Shown here piece by piece: positions 25,993-34,533 of a stretch of DNA of 64,000 nucleotides. Below the pieces are notes generated by a model, which saw only the letters and a program-made list of their open reading frames with translations, was not told where the DNA came from and ran no database searches. Source of the stretch: Verrucomicrobiota bacterium (lineage in GTDB: Bacteria > Verrucomicrobiota > Verrucomicrobiia > Chthoniobacterales > SZAS-18); the NCBI GenBank assembly GCA_018240025.1, contig JAFEGM010000006.1:69278-133277 (forward strand), in the 5' to 3' direction. A program made the translations under genes and the position numbers. The first letter of the stretch is position 1, and each line of letters starts with the position of its first letter.

Positions 25993-26898
25993 TTGCCTCC
26001 TGCCGAATTCCATCGCGCCCTGGCCCAGCGTGAACCGCTGCGGGCGGGTGGCACGAACGCGTTCCGGCTGCTCGACGGCCGCGGCGACGGCGCGCTCTTC
26101 GACGGCCTTTATCTCGAGGACTACGCCGGACGCTGGCTGGTGCAGACTGATGGCCGCGGCTGCCGCCGACCGCCGGAATGGCTGCGCGAGGCCGGAGCCC
26201 GGTCGATCTACTGGAAGGAGCTGGCGCAGGCCGACCGCCAGGGTCCGCAGCTCTGGCACGGCGCGCCGGTCGAGGCACCATTCGAGGTGCGTGAGGAAGG
26301 CGTGGCCTTTCAGATCGATTTCAGCAGCGGCTACTCGCAGGGCATTTTCCTCGACCAGCGCCTGAATCGAGCCCGCGTCCGCCAGTTGGCCGCGCAGGGA
26401 GAGGTGCGGACAATGCTGAATCTGTTCGCCTACACCTGCGGGTTCTCGGTCTGTGCGGCCGTCGGCGGCGCCGTCACGACCAGCGTCGATCTCTCGCGCC
26501 GCTATCTCGACTGGGGCCGGACGAACTTCACGCTCAACGGGGTCGATCCCGACAAGCACGAGTTTCTCTCCGGCGATGTCTTCGAGTGGCTCCGCCGCCT
26601 CGGCAAGAAGGGCCGCCGGTTCGATCTCGTGGTGGTCGATCCGCCCACTTTTTCCCGCGACCGGGACGGGCGAGTCTTCCGGGTGGAACGCGATGCCGCT
26701 GCCTTGGCGCAGTCCGCCGCCCGCCTGCTGGCGCCAAACGGAAGGCTGTTTTTTTCTAGCAATTCTCGCGGCTTTTCGCCCGGCGAACTGCGCCGAATCC
26801 TGCAAAGTGCACTGGCGGAACGGCGGAGATTCGAGTCGATTCCGATGCCGCCCGACTTCTGTGGAGCCCCCTATTTGCAGGCGGTCTGGGCTCAATGA
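25993..26898 (+). CDS. Class I SAM-dependent methyltransferase, RlmI/RlmK-like
   Basis: About 301 aa from the TTG at 25993; no in-frame ATG exists near the conserved start, so the exact start is uncertain. The N-terminal part (AFRLLDGRGDGALFDGLYLEDYAGRW in two overlapping blocks) resembles the PUA/linker region of 23S rRNA cytosine methyltransferases. The Rossmann domain shows LNLFAYTCGFS (SAM site), SVDLSRRYLDWGRTNF, GDVFEWL, and catalytic VVVDPPTF. SNSRGF follows later. Family members methylate C1962 or nearby positions of 23S rRNA; the specific target is inferred. A hairpin TGACAC...GTGTCA at 26896-26917 begins at the stop codon. Confidence 0.85.
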   Translation: MPPAEFHRALAQREPLRAGGTNAFRLLDGRGDGALFDGLYLEDYAGRWLVQTDGRGCRRPPEWLREAGARSIYWKELAQADRQGPQLWHGAPVEAPFEVREEGVAFQIDFSSGYSQGIFLDQRLNRARVRQLAAQGEVRTMLNLFAYTCGFSVCAAVGGAVTTSVDLSRRYLDWGRTNFTLNGVDPDKHEFLSGDVFEWLRRLGKKGRRFDLVVVDPPTFSRDRDGRVFRVERDAAALAQSAARLLAPNGRLFFSSNSRGFSPGELRRILQSALAERRRFESIPMPPDFCGAPYLQAVWAQ

Positions 26899-26917
26899 CA
26901 CAACCTGTGGGGTGTCA
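26896..26917 (+). terminator. Hairpin overlapping the methyltransferase stop
   Basis: TGACAC at 26896-26901 pairs with GTGTCA at 26912-26917; the stop codon is inside the left arm. No T-run follows, so it is a weak candidate for termination or 3'-end protection. Confidence 0.35.
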
Positions 26918-27082
26918 GGCATGCGCACTGCTTTGAAGCGGTGCATTCAAGCCCTGCGGAGACGCGGGTCACCACTGCAAGCCAATTCGCCTGACCAGCC
27001 AACAATATCTGCAGGGAATTTGAGTGATTTTTCCGACTCCAGTGTCTAGGAACAACGTCAGAGAAAAAAGGGGGATACGCCC

Positions 27083-27271
27083 ATGTACTACCTGAAGCCC
27101 GAAGGGAAGCCTACCGCCGCTCCGAGAAACCTCGGCGAGCTCATCATGGCGGTGAGCGACAACACCAAGGATCCGGGCGAGGCCGTCGCGGCCATGATGC
27201 ATCTGCTGCACAGCGGCCAGGTGCAGGTGAAGCGCAACGGGCGCAAGACCCGGGCGCGGATCGTTCGCTGA
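27083..27271 (+). CDS. Unknown small protein, 62 aa
   Basis: Not recognised. 62 aa, basic at the C-terminus (VKRNGRKTRARIVR), with a central helical segment (LGELIMAVSDNT...AVAAMMHLLHSG). A strong Shine-Dalgarno (AAAAGGGGG) lies about 10 nt before the ATG, unusually clear for this window, which supports translation. The basic tail could bind nucleic acid; nothing else supports a function. The 180 bp upstream is less GC-rich than its surroundings and may contain its promoter. Confidence 0.72.
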   Translation: MYYLKPEGKPTAAPRNLGELIMAVSDNTKDPGEAVAAMMHLLHSGQVQVKRNGRKTRARIVR

Positions 27272-27406
27272 TCGTTGGTATTGGGCGCAGGGTGCCGGAG
27301 AACGGGTTCGGCCGGCCGGCGGGTCACGGGGTCGCGATAGACCCGAAGACACGACCTGCATTTCGCGGATGCCATCGCTGCATCCTGGTCTAAGGTCGCG
27401 GGCCGT

Positions 27407-28063
27407 ATGCGCGAGATCCTCGATTTCTTTCTGCACGCCGAAGCCCATCTGGTCACGTTCATCCAGAACTACGGCCCCTGGATCTACGCGTTGCTGTTCC
27501 TCATCATTTTCGCCGAGACCGGCCTCGTCGTCACCCCGTTCCTGCCCGGCGATTCGCTGCTCTTCGCCGTCGGGGCCATCGCGGCGCAGGGGTTGATGCG
27601 GGTCGACATCGTCATTCCGCTGCTGCTCGTGGCTGCCATCCTCGGGGACGCGGTCAATTATTCGATCGGCAAATGGTGCGGGCCCAAAGTGTTCTCGAAG
27701 GACCATCACAGTCGCTTCCTCAATCGCGACCATCTGATGAAGGCGCACGAGTTCTACGAGAAGTACGGTGGCCGCGCCATCATCCTGGCGCGCTTCGTGC
27801 CGATCGTGCGGACCTTCGCGCCGTTCGTGGCCGGCGTGGGCACGATGACCTACTCAGCCTTTTTCCTCTACAACGTGGTCGGCGCGATCGTCTGGGTGGT
27901 CGGCTTCGTCGGCGCGGGCTACTTCTTCGGCACCATCCCGGTGATCCAGAAGAACATGAAGCTGGTCATCCTCGGCATCATCATCGTCTCCGTCCTGCCG
28001 ATCGTCTGGGAGTTCTACAAGGCCTGGCGCGACAAGCGGGCCGCAGCGAATCCCACCGCCTAA
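27407..28063 (+). CDS. DedA/VTT-family membrane protein
   Basis: 218 aa with several membrane helices. DedA signatures are present: FAETGLVVTPFLPGDSLLF, GDAVNYSIGKWCG, and ARFVPIVRTFAPFVAGVGTM. Family members sit in the cytoplasmic membrane and are implicated in undecaprenyl-phosphate or phospholipid translocation and envelope stress tolerance. The ATG at 27407 gives a normal N-terminus. It stands alone, followed by a short spacer that contains the palindrome GGAGCTTCGCTCC at 28184-28196. Confidence 0.93.
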   Translation: MREILDFFLHAEAHLVTFIQNYGPWIYALLFLIIFAETGLVVTPFLPGDSLLFAVGAIAAQGLMRVDIVIPLLLVAAILGDAVNYSIGKWCGPKVFSKDHHSRFLNRDHLMKAHEFYEKYGGRAIILARFVPIVRTFAPFVAGVGTMTYSAFFLYNVVGAIVWVVGFVGAGYFFGTIPVIQKNMKLVILGIIIVSVLPIVWEFYKAWRDKRAAANPTA

Positions 28064-28183
28064 GTCGGGCGCGGCGGGCGGCTCCGGCAAAACCCTTCTC
28101 CGGTTCGAGCAGGTTCAGGTCGACCCGCCGTTCGGACGCCGAAGGTGGCACGCAGCAATTCCCGAGGTCGGTGATGGCGGCTT

Positions 28184-28196
28184 GGAGCTTCGCTCC
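28184..28196. repeat. Short palindrome GGAGC-TTC-GCTCC
   Basis: A small inverted repeat 3 bp before the stop codon of the minus-strand 105-aa gene. Similar AGCTT-centred palindromes occur at 38380-38398 and about 58834-58870, so it may belong to a dispersed class. Confidence 0.6.
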
Positions 28197-28198
28197 GC

Positions 28199-28516
28199 CT
28201 ACGATGCCGCCAGGGCCTGATCGTGCCGGATGCGCACCAGTCGCCAGGCGCTGGGGCCGGCGGTGATGAGCGTGTCCCACCATTCCGCGCCGTCGAAGCG
28301 ATAGCGCACCTGTACGCCGCGCAACCTCCCGGCCTGCAGCGCCTCGCTGGCTTCGGCCAGGGCCAGTGGACGCTCGGAGCTGAGTTCGCGGGCCGCCGAT
28401 TTCGGCAGCACGGCGAGCACCTCGGTGCAGAGCGCGAGATCCGACAGCAGAGTGGCAAGGCCGGTGGCATCGAGCGTCGCCTGGCGCAGTTCGGGCAGGG
28501 GCGGGGAGTCGTTCAT
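28199..28516 (-). CDS. Unknown 105-aa protein, last gene of the nitrate reductase operon
   Basis: Not recognised. 105 aa, alpha/beta by appearance, no signal peptide. The middle is alanine/leucine-rich (LATLLSDLALCTEVLAVLPKS) and the end contains YRFDGAEWWDTLI. Its ATG overlaps the stop of the ferredoxin gene by 4 bp (ATGA), so it is translationally coupled. Position suggests an accessory or assembly role for the Nap system; the sequence itself gives no evidence for this. Confidence 0.75.
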   Translation of the reverse strand: MNDSPPLPELRQATLDATGLATLLSDLALCTEVLAVLPKSAARELSSERPLALAEASEALQAGRLRGVQVRYRFDGAEWWDTLITAGPSAWRLVRIRHDQALAAS

Positions 28517-28833
28517 GGCGCGGGGCGGCGGGGGACCTGGAGAATGGCGTTGCGCGGCGCGGGGCAGACCTGTGCGCAGACGCCGCAGCCGGTGCAGTGC
28601 GCGGCCTCGACCCGGGGAATTCCGCGCTCGGTCACGATCGCCCCGGGCACCGGGCAACGCTCGACGCAGACGGAGCAGATGGAGCGGTAGGCCAGGCAGA
28701 AGCGACCCTGAATCACTGCCACGCGCGCCGGGACGGGCTCGCTCGGAGCCGGGGCGGTCGGCGCAGCTGCGCGTCGCTGGAAGGGCGCGACGAAGAGCCC
28801 GAGGAAATCTCGCCGGGAGACGACCTCGCTCAT
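28513..28833 (-). CDS. NapF-like 4Fe-4S ferredoxin
   Basis: 106 aa. Two cluster-binding blocks: CSVCVERCP (about 57-65) and CTGCGVCAQVCP (about 81-92). The N-terminus MSEVVSRRDFLGLF has a twin-arginine-like motif, but no clear hydrophobic signal follows. NapF proteins are cytoplasmic 4Fe-4S proteins that help mature NapA. This one is shorter than E. coli NapF and has two rather than four cluster motifs. It overlaps both neighbours by 4 bp. Confidence 0.8.
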   Translation of the reverse strand: MSEVVSRRDFLGLFVAPFQRRAAAPTAPAPSEPVPARVAVIQGRFCLAYRSICSVCVERCPVPGAIVTERGIPRVEAAHCTGCGVCAQVCPAPRNAILQVPRRPAP

Positions 28834-29642
28834 GGCTGGGCGGCTCCGACGCCGGGAGTCCTGGCCGCGCGCAGTTCGTGAGCCGCGCCCGGCGCGTGGC
28901 ATTGCAGACAGCTTTGCCGCTCGGGGTGCGACGTGCGCAGGCCGTAGAGCCCGGCCGGTCCGTGGCAGCTGAGGCAATCGCTGCGCAGGGCGATCCCGTG
29001 CGGGACGGTCGGCGGCGCGCCGGGCGTGGCGCGCGTGCCGGCGGTCGGCGTGGCACCGACGAAATCGTTCCCCACCGGCGGCGGGAGCAGACGGGCGTCC
29101 TGCGTGGGCCAAGGACCGGCCGTCGGCGCGTGGCATTGCGTGCAGTTGGCGTAGGGCGGATGGCTGATCTTCGAGGCGATCCGATCCTTGATCCGCAGGC
29201 CCGGGCCATGGCAGGCGAGACAGGCGGCCGAAGTGTCCTGCAGAATGGGATGCGGAATCGTGGGCGGAGCGCCGTCGAAGGCGCGCCGCCGCGTGCGCTC
29301 GGCGAGGGCCGCGCGGCGCTCTTCCTCGCTGGCAGGCGCGCTCAGCGCGGCCGCGGGTGTTTCCTGCAACTGTCGCAGATCGCTGGTCCAGCCGGCATTG
29401 GGCCCGTATTTCCGGCGATCCACCTGTTCGTAGCGCACGGCCGTTGCCACGCCCGGCGGCGCCTCGGCCGTGCGGATGAGGGAATCGGCCGAGAATGTCC
29501 CGACCGGGCGGGTCAGGCTGAGCTGCGAGCGATTGCCCTGCAGGCCCATGAAGAACCCGCTCACCGCCGCGGTCAGGACGAAGGCGGCCAGCACGCGCGC
29601 CAGGCGGCGGCTGCGTTCGCGGCGTTGTTCGCGCTCGCTCAT
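28830..29642 (-). CDS. Membrane-anchored tetraheme cytochrome c, NapB position
   Basis: 270 aa. One N-terminal membrane anchor (about 15-35, LAAFVLTAAVSGFFMG). Four CxxCH heme sites: CLACH, CTQCH, CLSCH, CLQCH. The block from TFSADSLIRTAE through PTIPHPI resembles NapB, which passes electrons to NapA, but NapB normally has two hemes and no membrane anchor. Here the two-heme unit appears doubled. It lies directly downstream of napA with a 4-bp overlap, so it is very likely the electron donor to NapA. Confidence 0.85.
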   Translation of the reverse strand: MSEREQRRERSRRLARVLAAFVLTAAVSGFFMGLQGNRSQLSLTRPVGTFSADSLIRTAEAPPGVATAVRYEQVDRRKYGPNAGWTSDLRQLQETPAAALSAPASEEERRAALAERTRRRAFDGAPPTIPHPILQDTSAACLACHGPGLRIKDRIASKISHPPYANCTQCHAPTAGPWPTQDARLLPPPVGNDFVGATPTAGTRATPGAPPTVPHGIALRSDCLSCHGPAGLYGLRTSHPERQSCLQCHAPGAAHELRAARTPGVGAAQP

Positions 29643-32038
29643 GGCTGCGGATTCGGCGCCACGCGCGCGACCGTCGCGGCGCATTTCTTGTAGTCGGGCT
29701 CCTTCGAGATCGGGTCGATGTCGCCCAGCGTCAGCTCATTGATCAACAGACGCTCGTCGAAGAACGGCACGAAGAGCGAGCCGCGCGGGGGCTGGCCGCG
29801 GCCGTCGATCCAGAGCGGCAACCGCACCTCGCCGCGGCGCGTCCGCAGGGCCACGAGATCGCCATTGCGCAGGCCGCGCTCGGCCGCGTCGTCGCGGTGC
29901 ATCTCGACGTAGGCGCTGGGCATCGCGCCCTGCAGCGGAGCGATGCGCCGGGTCATGGTCCCGGTGTGCCAATGCTCCAGCACGCGGCCGGTGCAGAGCC
30001 AGAACGGGAACTCCTGGTCCGGCTCCTCGGTCGCCTTTTCGTAGGGGGCGAACCAGATCTGCGCCCGGTCGTTCTTGGTCGTCGAGTGGTAGAACTGCAC
30101 GCCCGCGCCCTTCTTCACGAAGGGATCATCCCCCTCGGCAAAACGGAACTTCGTCTCGCGCCAGCTGCCGTCGGGCTGCTGCACGACCGGCCAGCGCAGG
30201 CCGCGGGTCTTCACGTATTCGTCGTAGGGCGCGAGGTTCTTGTGCTTGTAGGCGCTGAAGCGGCGGTATTCCTCGAAGAGCGCGCGGTCGACGTTCAGAT
30301 CGTAGTAATGCGGCCAGTCCCAGACCGGGACCTCCGCGCCGGCTTCGTTCTTCTGCGCGAAGAGGAAGCGGCCGTCGCGATCCTTCATGCCGGGATGCCC
30401 CAGTTCGAGCAGCCGATGCGCCAGCGCGAGGATCATCCAGGCATCGTCGCGCGCCTGGCCGGGCGGCGGGACCATGCGGAACCACTGCTGCGTGCGGCGC
30501 TCGGAGTTGCCGAACATGCCGTTCTTCTCGACCCAGAGCGCGGCCGGCAGGACGAGATCGGCCAGCTCGGTGGTCGCGCTCGGATACACCTCCGAAACGA
30601 TGAGGAACTTGTCCTCCAGACCCTTCTTCGCGCGGAAGAGCTTGTGCAGATTCGGCAGCGATTGCCCCGGATTCGTGGCCTGCACGAACATCGTGCGGAG
30701 GTCGCCGCCCTTGTCCGTCGGCGTGCAGAACTTCTCCCACATCAGCGCCGTGTGGTAGCCGGGTTTCGGCGCGATGCGCCCGGCCGGCACGTTCCAGATC
30801 TGCTCGGTCTCGGCCCGATGCTCCGCATTCTCGACCAGGCGTCCGCCCGGCAGCGTGTGGCAGAGCGTGCCGACCTCGCGCGCCGTGCCGCAGGCGCTGG
30901 GCTGGCCGGTCAGCGAGGTGGGTGCGTCGCCCGGCCGTCCGAAGTGTCCGCTGAGCAAATGCAGCCCGTGGCAGAGCCGGTTCACGTTGGTGCCGCGGGT
31001 GTGCTGATTGAACCCCATGCACCAGGTGCTGGTGATGCGCAGGTCGCGGCGGGCGAACAAGCGGGCCAGCAGCTCGATCTGCTCGGCCGGCACGCCGGAG
31101 AGTTCGGAGACGCGGGCCGGGGTGTACTCCGCCAGGGCCTTCTTGTAGTCGTCGAAGGACATCGGCTGCCCCGCCAGCGAGGGTTTCTCGGTGTCGCGGC
31201 GGAACGAGCAGTATTTCTCGACGAAGGCCGCGTCGTGCTTGCCCCAGGCGAGGAGCAGGTGGGCCACGCCGTTGAGGATGGCGAGATCGCTCTGCGGCTT
31301 GAAGAGCAGGAAGTGGTCGGCGAACGGCGTGGTCCGCGTGCGCCGCGTGGCCAGCTCGATCAGCAGCGGCTTCTCGCCCCGGCTGCGGCGGTCGATGAAG
31401 CGCGAGAAGAGCACCGGGTGCATCTCGGCCATGTTGTTGCCCCAGAGCACGAGGACGTCGCAGTGGTCGAGGTCGTCGTAACACCCCGCGGGCTCGTCCA
31501 CGCCGTAGGTCGAGAGAAAGCCCGTGACCGCGCTGGCCATGCAGAGGCGGGCGTTGGGCTCGGTCTGATTGCTCCCCAGGCCGCCGCGCAGGAACTTGGA
31601 AATGGCGTAGCCCTCGGGGATGGTCGACTGCCCGGAGCTGTAGATGGCGAATTTATCCGGCGCGGCCAGGATGCGGCGTGCGGCGACATCGATGGCCTCC
31701 TCCCACGAGATGGGCGTCAGCTTGCCGTTCTTGCGCAGCTGCGGCTGGGTCAGGCGATCCTGGCCATAGAGCGCGAGCCCCACGTGATAGCCCTTCACGC
31801 AGAGCAGGCCCTTGTTCACCTCCGCCTCGGGATCGCCCTGGATGGCCACGACCTTTTCGTTCTGCACGCCGACCTGCACGTGGCAGCCGGTGCCGCAGAA
31901 GCGGCAGGGCGCTTTCTGCCAGCGAATGCCGGCGGCCGGCGCTGGCGAGGTCGGAGCGGCTTCCGCGCGGCGGTCCACCATGGCGGTGGCGGCGGCGAGA
32001 GCGGAGAGGCGGAGGAAATCGCGACGGTCGAGGTTCAT
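29639..32038 (-). CDS. napA: Periplasmic nitrate reductase catalytic subunit NapA
   Basis: 799 aa. Twin-arginine signal (DRRDFLRLSALAAATAM) for export with the cofactor inserted. 4Fe-4S ligands are Cys45, Cys48, Cys52 and Cys80 (CRFCGTGCHV ... GLLCVKG). The molybdenum ligand is Cys166 in NARLCMASAV, matching NapA rather than formate dehydrogenase (selenocysteine) or NarG (Asp). Later blocks STWCMGFNQHTRGT and CTGRVLEHWHTGTMT are NapA hallmarks. Reaction: nitrate to nitrite in the periplasm. Length is slightly below E. coli NapA (828). It overlaps napD and the cytochrome gene by 4 bp each. Confidence 0.96.
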   Translation of the reverse strand: MNLDRRDFLRLSALAAATAMVDRRAEAAPTSPAPAAGIRWQKAPCRFCGTGCHVQVGVQNEKVVAIQGDPEAEVNKGLLCVKGYHVGLALYGQDRLTQPQLRKNGKLTPISWEEAIDVAARRILAAPDKFAIYSSGQSTIPEGYAISKFLRGGLGSNQTEPNARLCMASAVTGFLSTYGVDEPAGCYDDLDHCDVLVLWGNNMAEMHPVLFSRFIDRRSRGEKPLLIELATRRTRTTPFADHFLLFKPQSDLAILNGVAHLLLAWGKHDAAFVEKYCSFRRDTEKPSLAGQPMSFDDYKKALAEYTPARVSELSGVPAEQIELLARLFARRDLRITSTWCMGFNQHTRGTNVNRLCHGLHLLSGHFGRPGDAPTSLTGQPSACGTAREVGTLCHTLPGGRLVENAEHRAETEQIWNVPAGRIAPKPGYHTALMWEKFCTPTDKGGDLRTMFVQATNPGQSLPNLHKLFRAKKGLEDKFLIVSEVYPSATTELADLVLPAALWVEKNGMFGNSERRTQQWFRMVPPPGQARDDAWMILALAHRLLELGHPGMKDRDGRFLFAQKNEAGAEVPVWDWPHYYDLNVDRALFEEYRRFSAYKHKNLAPYDEYVKTRGLRWPVVQQPDGSWRETKFRFAEGDDPFVKKGAGVQFYHSTTKNDRAQIWFAPYEKATEEPDQEFPFWLCTGRVLEHWHTGTMTRRIAPLQGAMPSAYVEMHRDDAAERGLRNGDLVALRTRRGEVRLPLWIDGRGQPPRGSLFVPFFDERLLINELTLGDIDPISKEPDYKKCAATVARVAPNPQP

Positions 32039-32307
32039 GCGGCGTGGGCCGGCGCGAGCGGCGCGGCCAGGGGTTCGGGTTCGAAGTGGACGCTCACGAC
32101 ATCGACGTAGTCGACGCCCGGCAGCGCCAGCAGCCAGTCGTGCGCGGCGCGCGAATCTGCTCCGTCGGCCACCTCCAGCGCGACCGCCTGCCAGCGCTCG
32201 CGCCGCGGCCCTAGCGTCACCGCCGGATGCCTGGCCAACTCGGCCAGGGCGGCCTCGGCCAGTTGGTCGTCCGAGTTGAGCGTGAGCAGGAGTCCGCTGA
32301 AGGTCAT
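32035..32307 (-). CDS. napD: NapD-like chaperone for NapA
   Basis: 90 aa, usual NapD size. It has the ferredoxin-like alpha/beta pattern of the family: FSGLLLTLNSDD, a helix with LAELARHPAVTLG, then VALEVADG and LPGVDYVDVVSVHFEP. NapD binds the Tat signal of NapA and prevents premature export. It lies immediately before napA with a 4-bp overlap, the usual gene order. Confidence 0.88.
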   Translation of the reverse strand: MTFSGLLLTLNSDDQLAEAALAELARHPAVTLGPRRERWQAVALEVADGADSRAAHDWLLALPGVDYVDVVSVHFEPEPLAAPLAPAHAA

Positions 32308-33599
32308 GGCGTGGAACGGGCGGCCGCGGCGGCGTCCAGCGCGCGACGGCGCGCGAAGACGGAGGCGGTGATCTTGAGGAAAACCGTGTAGAGCAGGAGA
32401 CCGAAGGCCCAGATGCCGGCGGTGATCTTCCACTCGGCGAGACTCGGCAGATACTCGACCACCTCGTGCAGGGTGGAGGGGATGAAGCCGGGGATGATGA
32501 GGCCCATGCCCTTCTCGATCCAGATGCCGGCGAAGGCCAGCACGCAGGCCGCGTTGAGCCGCCACGGATGGTCGGTGATGCTGGAAGTCAGCAGCAGCAC
32601 GGCCGCGAGCAGATTCATCCCGATGGCCGACCAGATCCACGGCACCAGCGCGGAGCGGCCGTGCAGGCCGAGGTAGAGGTAGCGCGCGGCAGAGGTGTGC
32701 GAGCCGCCGGTGTAGAACTCCACGAAGAGCTCCGACAGGACCATGAGGAAGTTCACCAGGATGGTCACCCGCATGATCTTCGTCAGCGTCTCGATCGGTC
32801 CGTCGCCGAAGTTCCGGTGGTAGATGCGGCGAATGATCTGGATGGCCAGGATGATGAAGGCCGGGCCGCTGACGAAGGCGCTGGCCAGGAAGCGCGGCGC
32901 GAGCAGTGCGGTGTTCCAGAACGGTCGCCCGCCGAGGCCGCAGTAGAGGAAGGCGGTGACCGTGTGGATCGAGATGGCCCAGACGATCGAGAGGAACACG
33001 AACGGCACGTACCAGCGCGGATTCGGCTTCCGGCCGATGAAGCGCTCGTAGAGCAGATACGTGCAGATGTAGACGTTGATGACGAGATACCCGTTCAGGA
33101 CGATGACGTCCCAGGTCAGCATCGAGACCGGAAAGTGGAACTTCCCGAGGAAAGGGATGAGGTGCCAGAAGCGGTCGGGCCGGCCCAGGTCCACGACCAC
33201 GAAGAAGAGCGCCATGAGGATGGCGGCGATGGCGAGCAGTTCGCCCACGATGACCACATCGTGCATCTCCTCGTCGTGATAGAGGTAGGCCGGGATGACC
33301 ATCATCACGCCGCCCGCGGCCAGGCCGACGAGAAAGGTGAAGTTGGCGATGTAGAGCCCCCACGAGACGTGGTCACTCATGTGCGTGACCGCCATGCCGT
33401 CGCGCACCTGGATGGCCCAGGCATTGGCTCCGACCAGCGCCACGGCGGTCAGGAGGATCATCCAGACGTAGAACGCCGGCCCGCCGTCGAAGGCCTCGCT
33501 GATCGCCTGGCCGAGAAAGCGCAGGTAGCTGCGGACATACTCCCGAGGGGTATGCGGCGTGGTGTCCGGCAGGACGGGGCTGGCGGCGGCGTCAGGCAT
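32304..33599 (-). CDS. NrfD/PsrC-like quinol-binding membrane subunit
   Basis: 431 aa, about ten predicted membrane helices. NrfD/PsrC-family features: VSWGLYIANFTFLVGLAAGG, DLGRPDRFWHL, SMLTWDVIVLNGY, LASAFVSGPAFIIL. Family members exchange electrons between the quinone pool and an adjoining iron-sulfur subunit. In this operon it sits where NapC or NapH would normally provide quinol oxidation. It overlaps the iron-sulfur gene by 8 bp and napD by 4 bp, so the product most likely feeds NapA through the FeS protein and the cytochromes. Confidence 0.92.
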   Translation of the reverse strand: MPDAAASPVLPDTTPHTPREYVRSYLRFLGQAISEAFDGGPAFYVWMILLTAVALVGANAWAIQVRDGMAVTHMSDHVSWGLYIANFTFLVGLAAGGVMMVIPAYLYHDEEMHDVVIVGELLAIAAILMALFFVVVDLGRPDRFWHLIPFLGKFHFPVSMLTWDVIVLNGYLVINVYICTYLLYERFIGRKPNPRWYVPFVFLSIVWAISIHTVTAFLYCGLGGRPFWNTALLAPRFLASAFVSGPAFIILAIQIIRRIYHRNFGDGPIETLTKIMRVTILVNFLMVLSELFVEFYTGGSHTSAARYLYLGLHGRSALVPWIWSAIGMNLLAAVLLLTSSITDHPWRLNAACVLAFAGIWIEKGMGLIIPGFIPSTLHEVVEYLPSLAEWKITAGIWAFGLLLYTVFLKITASVFARRRALDAAAAARSTP

Positions 33600-34530
33600 C
33601 GAAGAAGTAGAAGAACTGCGGTTTGAGCCCGAGCTCCTCCTTGAGGATGAAGATGCGTTTGTGCTCGAGGACCCAGCGGATCTCGGACTGCGGATCGAGC
33701 AGATTGCCGAAGACCCGCGCGCCGGTCGGGCAGGCTTCGAGGCAGGCGGGCAGGCGGCCGGCGCGGGTGCGGTGGAGGCAGAAGGTGCATTTCTCCATCA
33801 CGCCCTGCGGACGGACGCGATTGGAGAGATAGCCCTGGTCCCGATTGATCTCCTCGGGCGCGATCTTCGGCTTCTCCCAATTGAAGCGCCGGGCGTGATA
33901 CGGGCAGGCCGCCTCGCAGTAGCGGCAGCCGATGCACCAGTTGTAGTCCACGACCACGATGCCGTCGGGCTCCTTCCAGGTGGCCTCGACCGGACAGACG
34001 TCGACGCACGGTGGATGCTCGCACTGCTGGCACTGCACCGGCAGGTAGTACTTGTCCGGCTGTTTGACCGGGTGCGTGTAGTGCGCGTTGCCCTTCTCCA
34101 GGTCCATGGAGCCGCGCGACATCTCGAAGACACGGATGTAGGAATTGTGCGAAGGCCGGTCGTGATTGTTCTCGAGGTGGCAGGCCTCGGCGCATTTGCG
34201 GCAGCCATTGCAGACCGAGAGGTTGAGCGCGTAGCCGAACTTCACGCCCGGCTGGGCCTTCAAATCGGAGATGCGGACGTCGACGCCGTATTCCTGCTTC
34301 GCTTCACGCTCCAACCGCTGCAGGACCACGCGCAGGTCGAGGGGGCTGAGCTCCTTGTAGTGGCGTTGTAGAAATTCATCGATGCTCGTGCTGGGCGCCC
34401 ACTCGGTCAGCGGAGCGATAGCCTTGGCGTAGGCTGCCAGCCCGAGCGTGGCGCCGAGGCCCTTCAGGACGGTGCGGCGCGAGACACCGCCGGCGGCGGC
34501 CTCGGGAGCGGGAGCGGGCGAGGTCGACAT
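33592..34530 (-). CDS. NrfC/HybA-like Tat-exported four-cluster iron-sulfur protein
   Basis: 312 aa. Tat signal SRRTVLKGLGATLGLAAYA at about 17-35. Four 4Fe-4S motifs: CNGCRKCAEACH, CQQCEHPPCVDVCP, CIGCRYCEAACP, and CTFC...CLEACP. This is the soluble electron-carrier partner of NrfD-like subunits in periplasm-facing complexes. It lies between the tetraheme cytochrome gene (3-bp gap) and the nrfD-like gene (8-bp overlap). Confidence 0.93.
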   Translation of the reverse strand: MSTSPAPAPEAAAGGVSRRTVLKGLGATLGLAAYAKAIAPLTEWAPSTSIDEFLQRHYKELSPLDLRVVLQRLEREAKQEYGVDVRISDLKAQPGVKFGYALNLSVCNGCRKCAEACHLENNHDRPSHNSYIRVFEMSRGSMDLEKGNAHYTHPVKQPDKYYLPVQCQQCEHPPCVDVCPVEATWKEPDGIVVVDYNWCIGCRYCEAACPYHARRFNWEKPKIAPEEINRDQGYLSNRVRPQGVMEKCTFCLHRTRAGRLPACLEACPTGARVFGNLLDPQSEIRWVLEHKRIFILKEELGLKPQFFYFFDA

Positions 34531-34533
34531 GGG

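Noticed and set aside
27015-27060. Promoter TTGAGT...TGTCTA upstream of the 62-aa gene
   Set aside because: The -10 match is poor and the lineage's consensus is unknown, so it is too weak to list as a feature.
28064-28198. Small SRP RNA (4.5S) or TPP riboswitch
   Set aside because: The conserved SRP loop (GGAAG...AGCAGC) and the TPP core pieces are not present on either strand.
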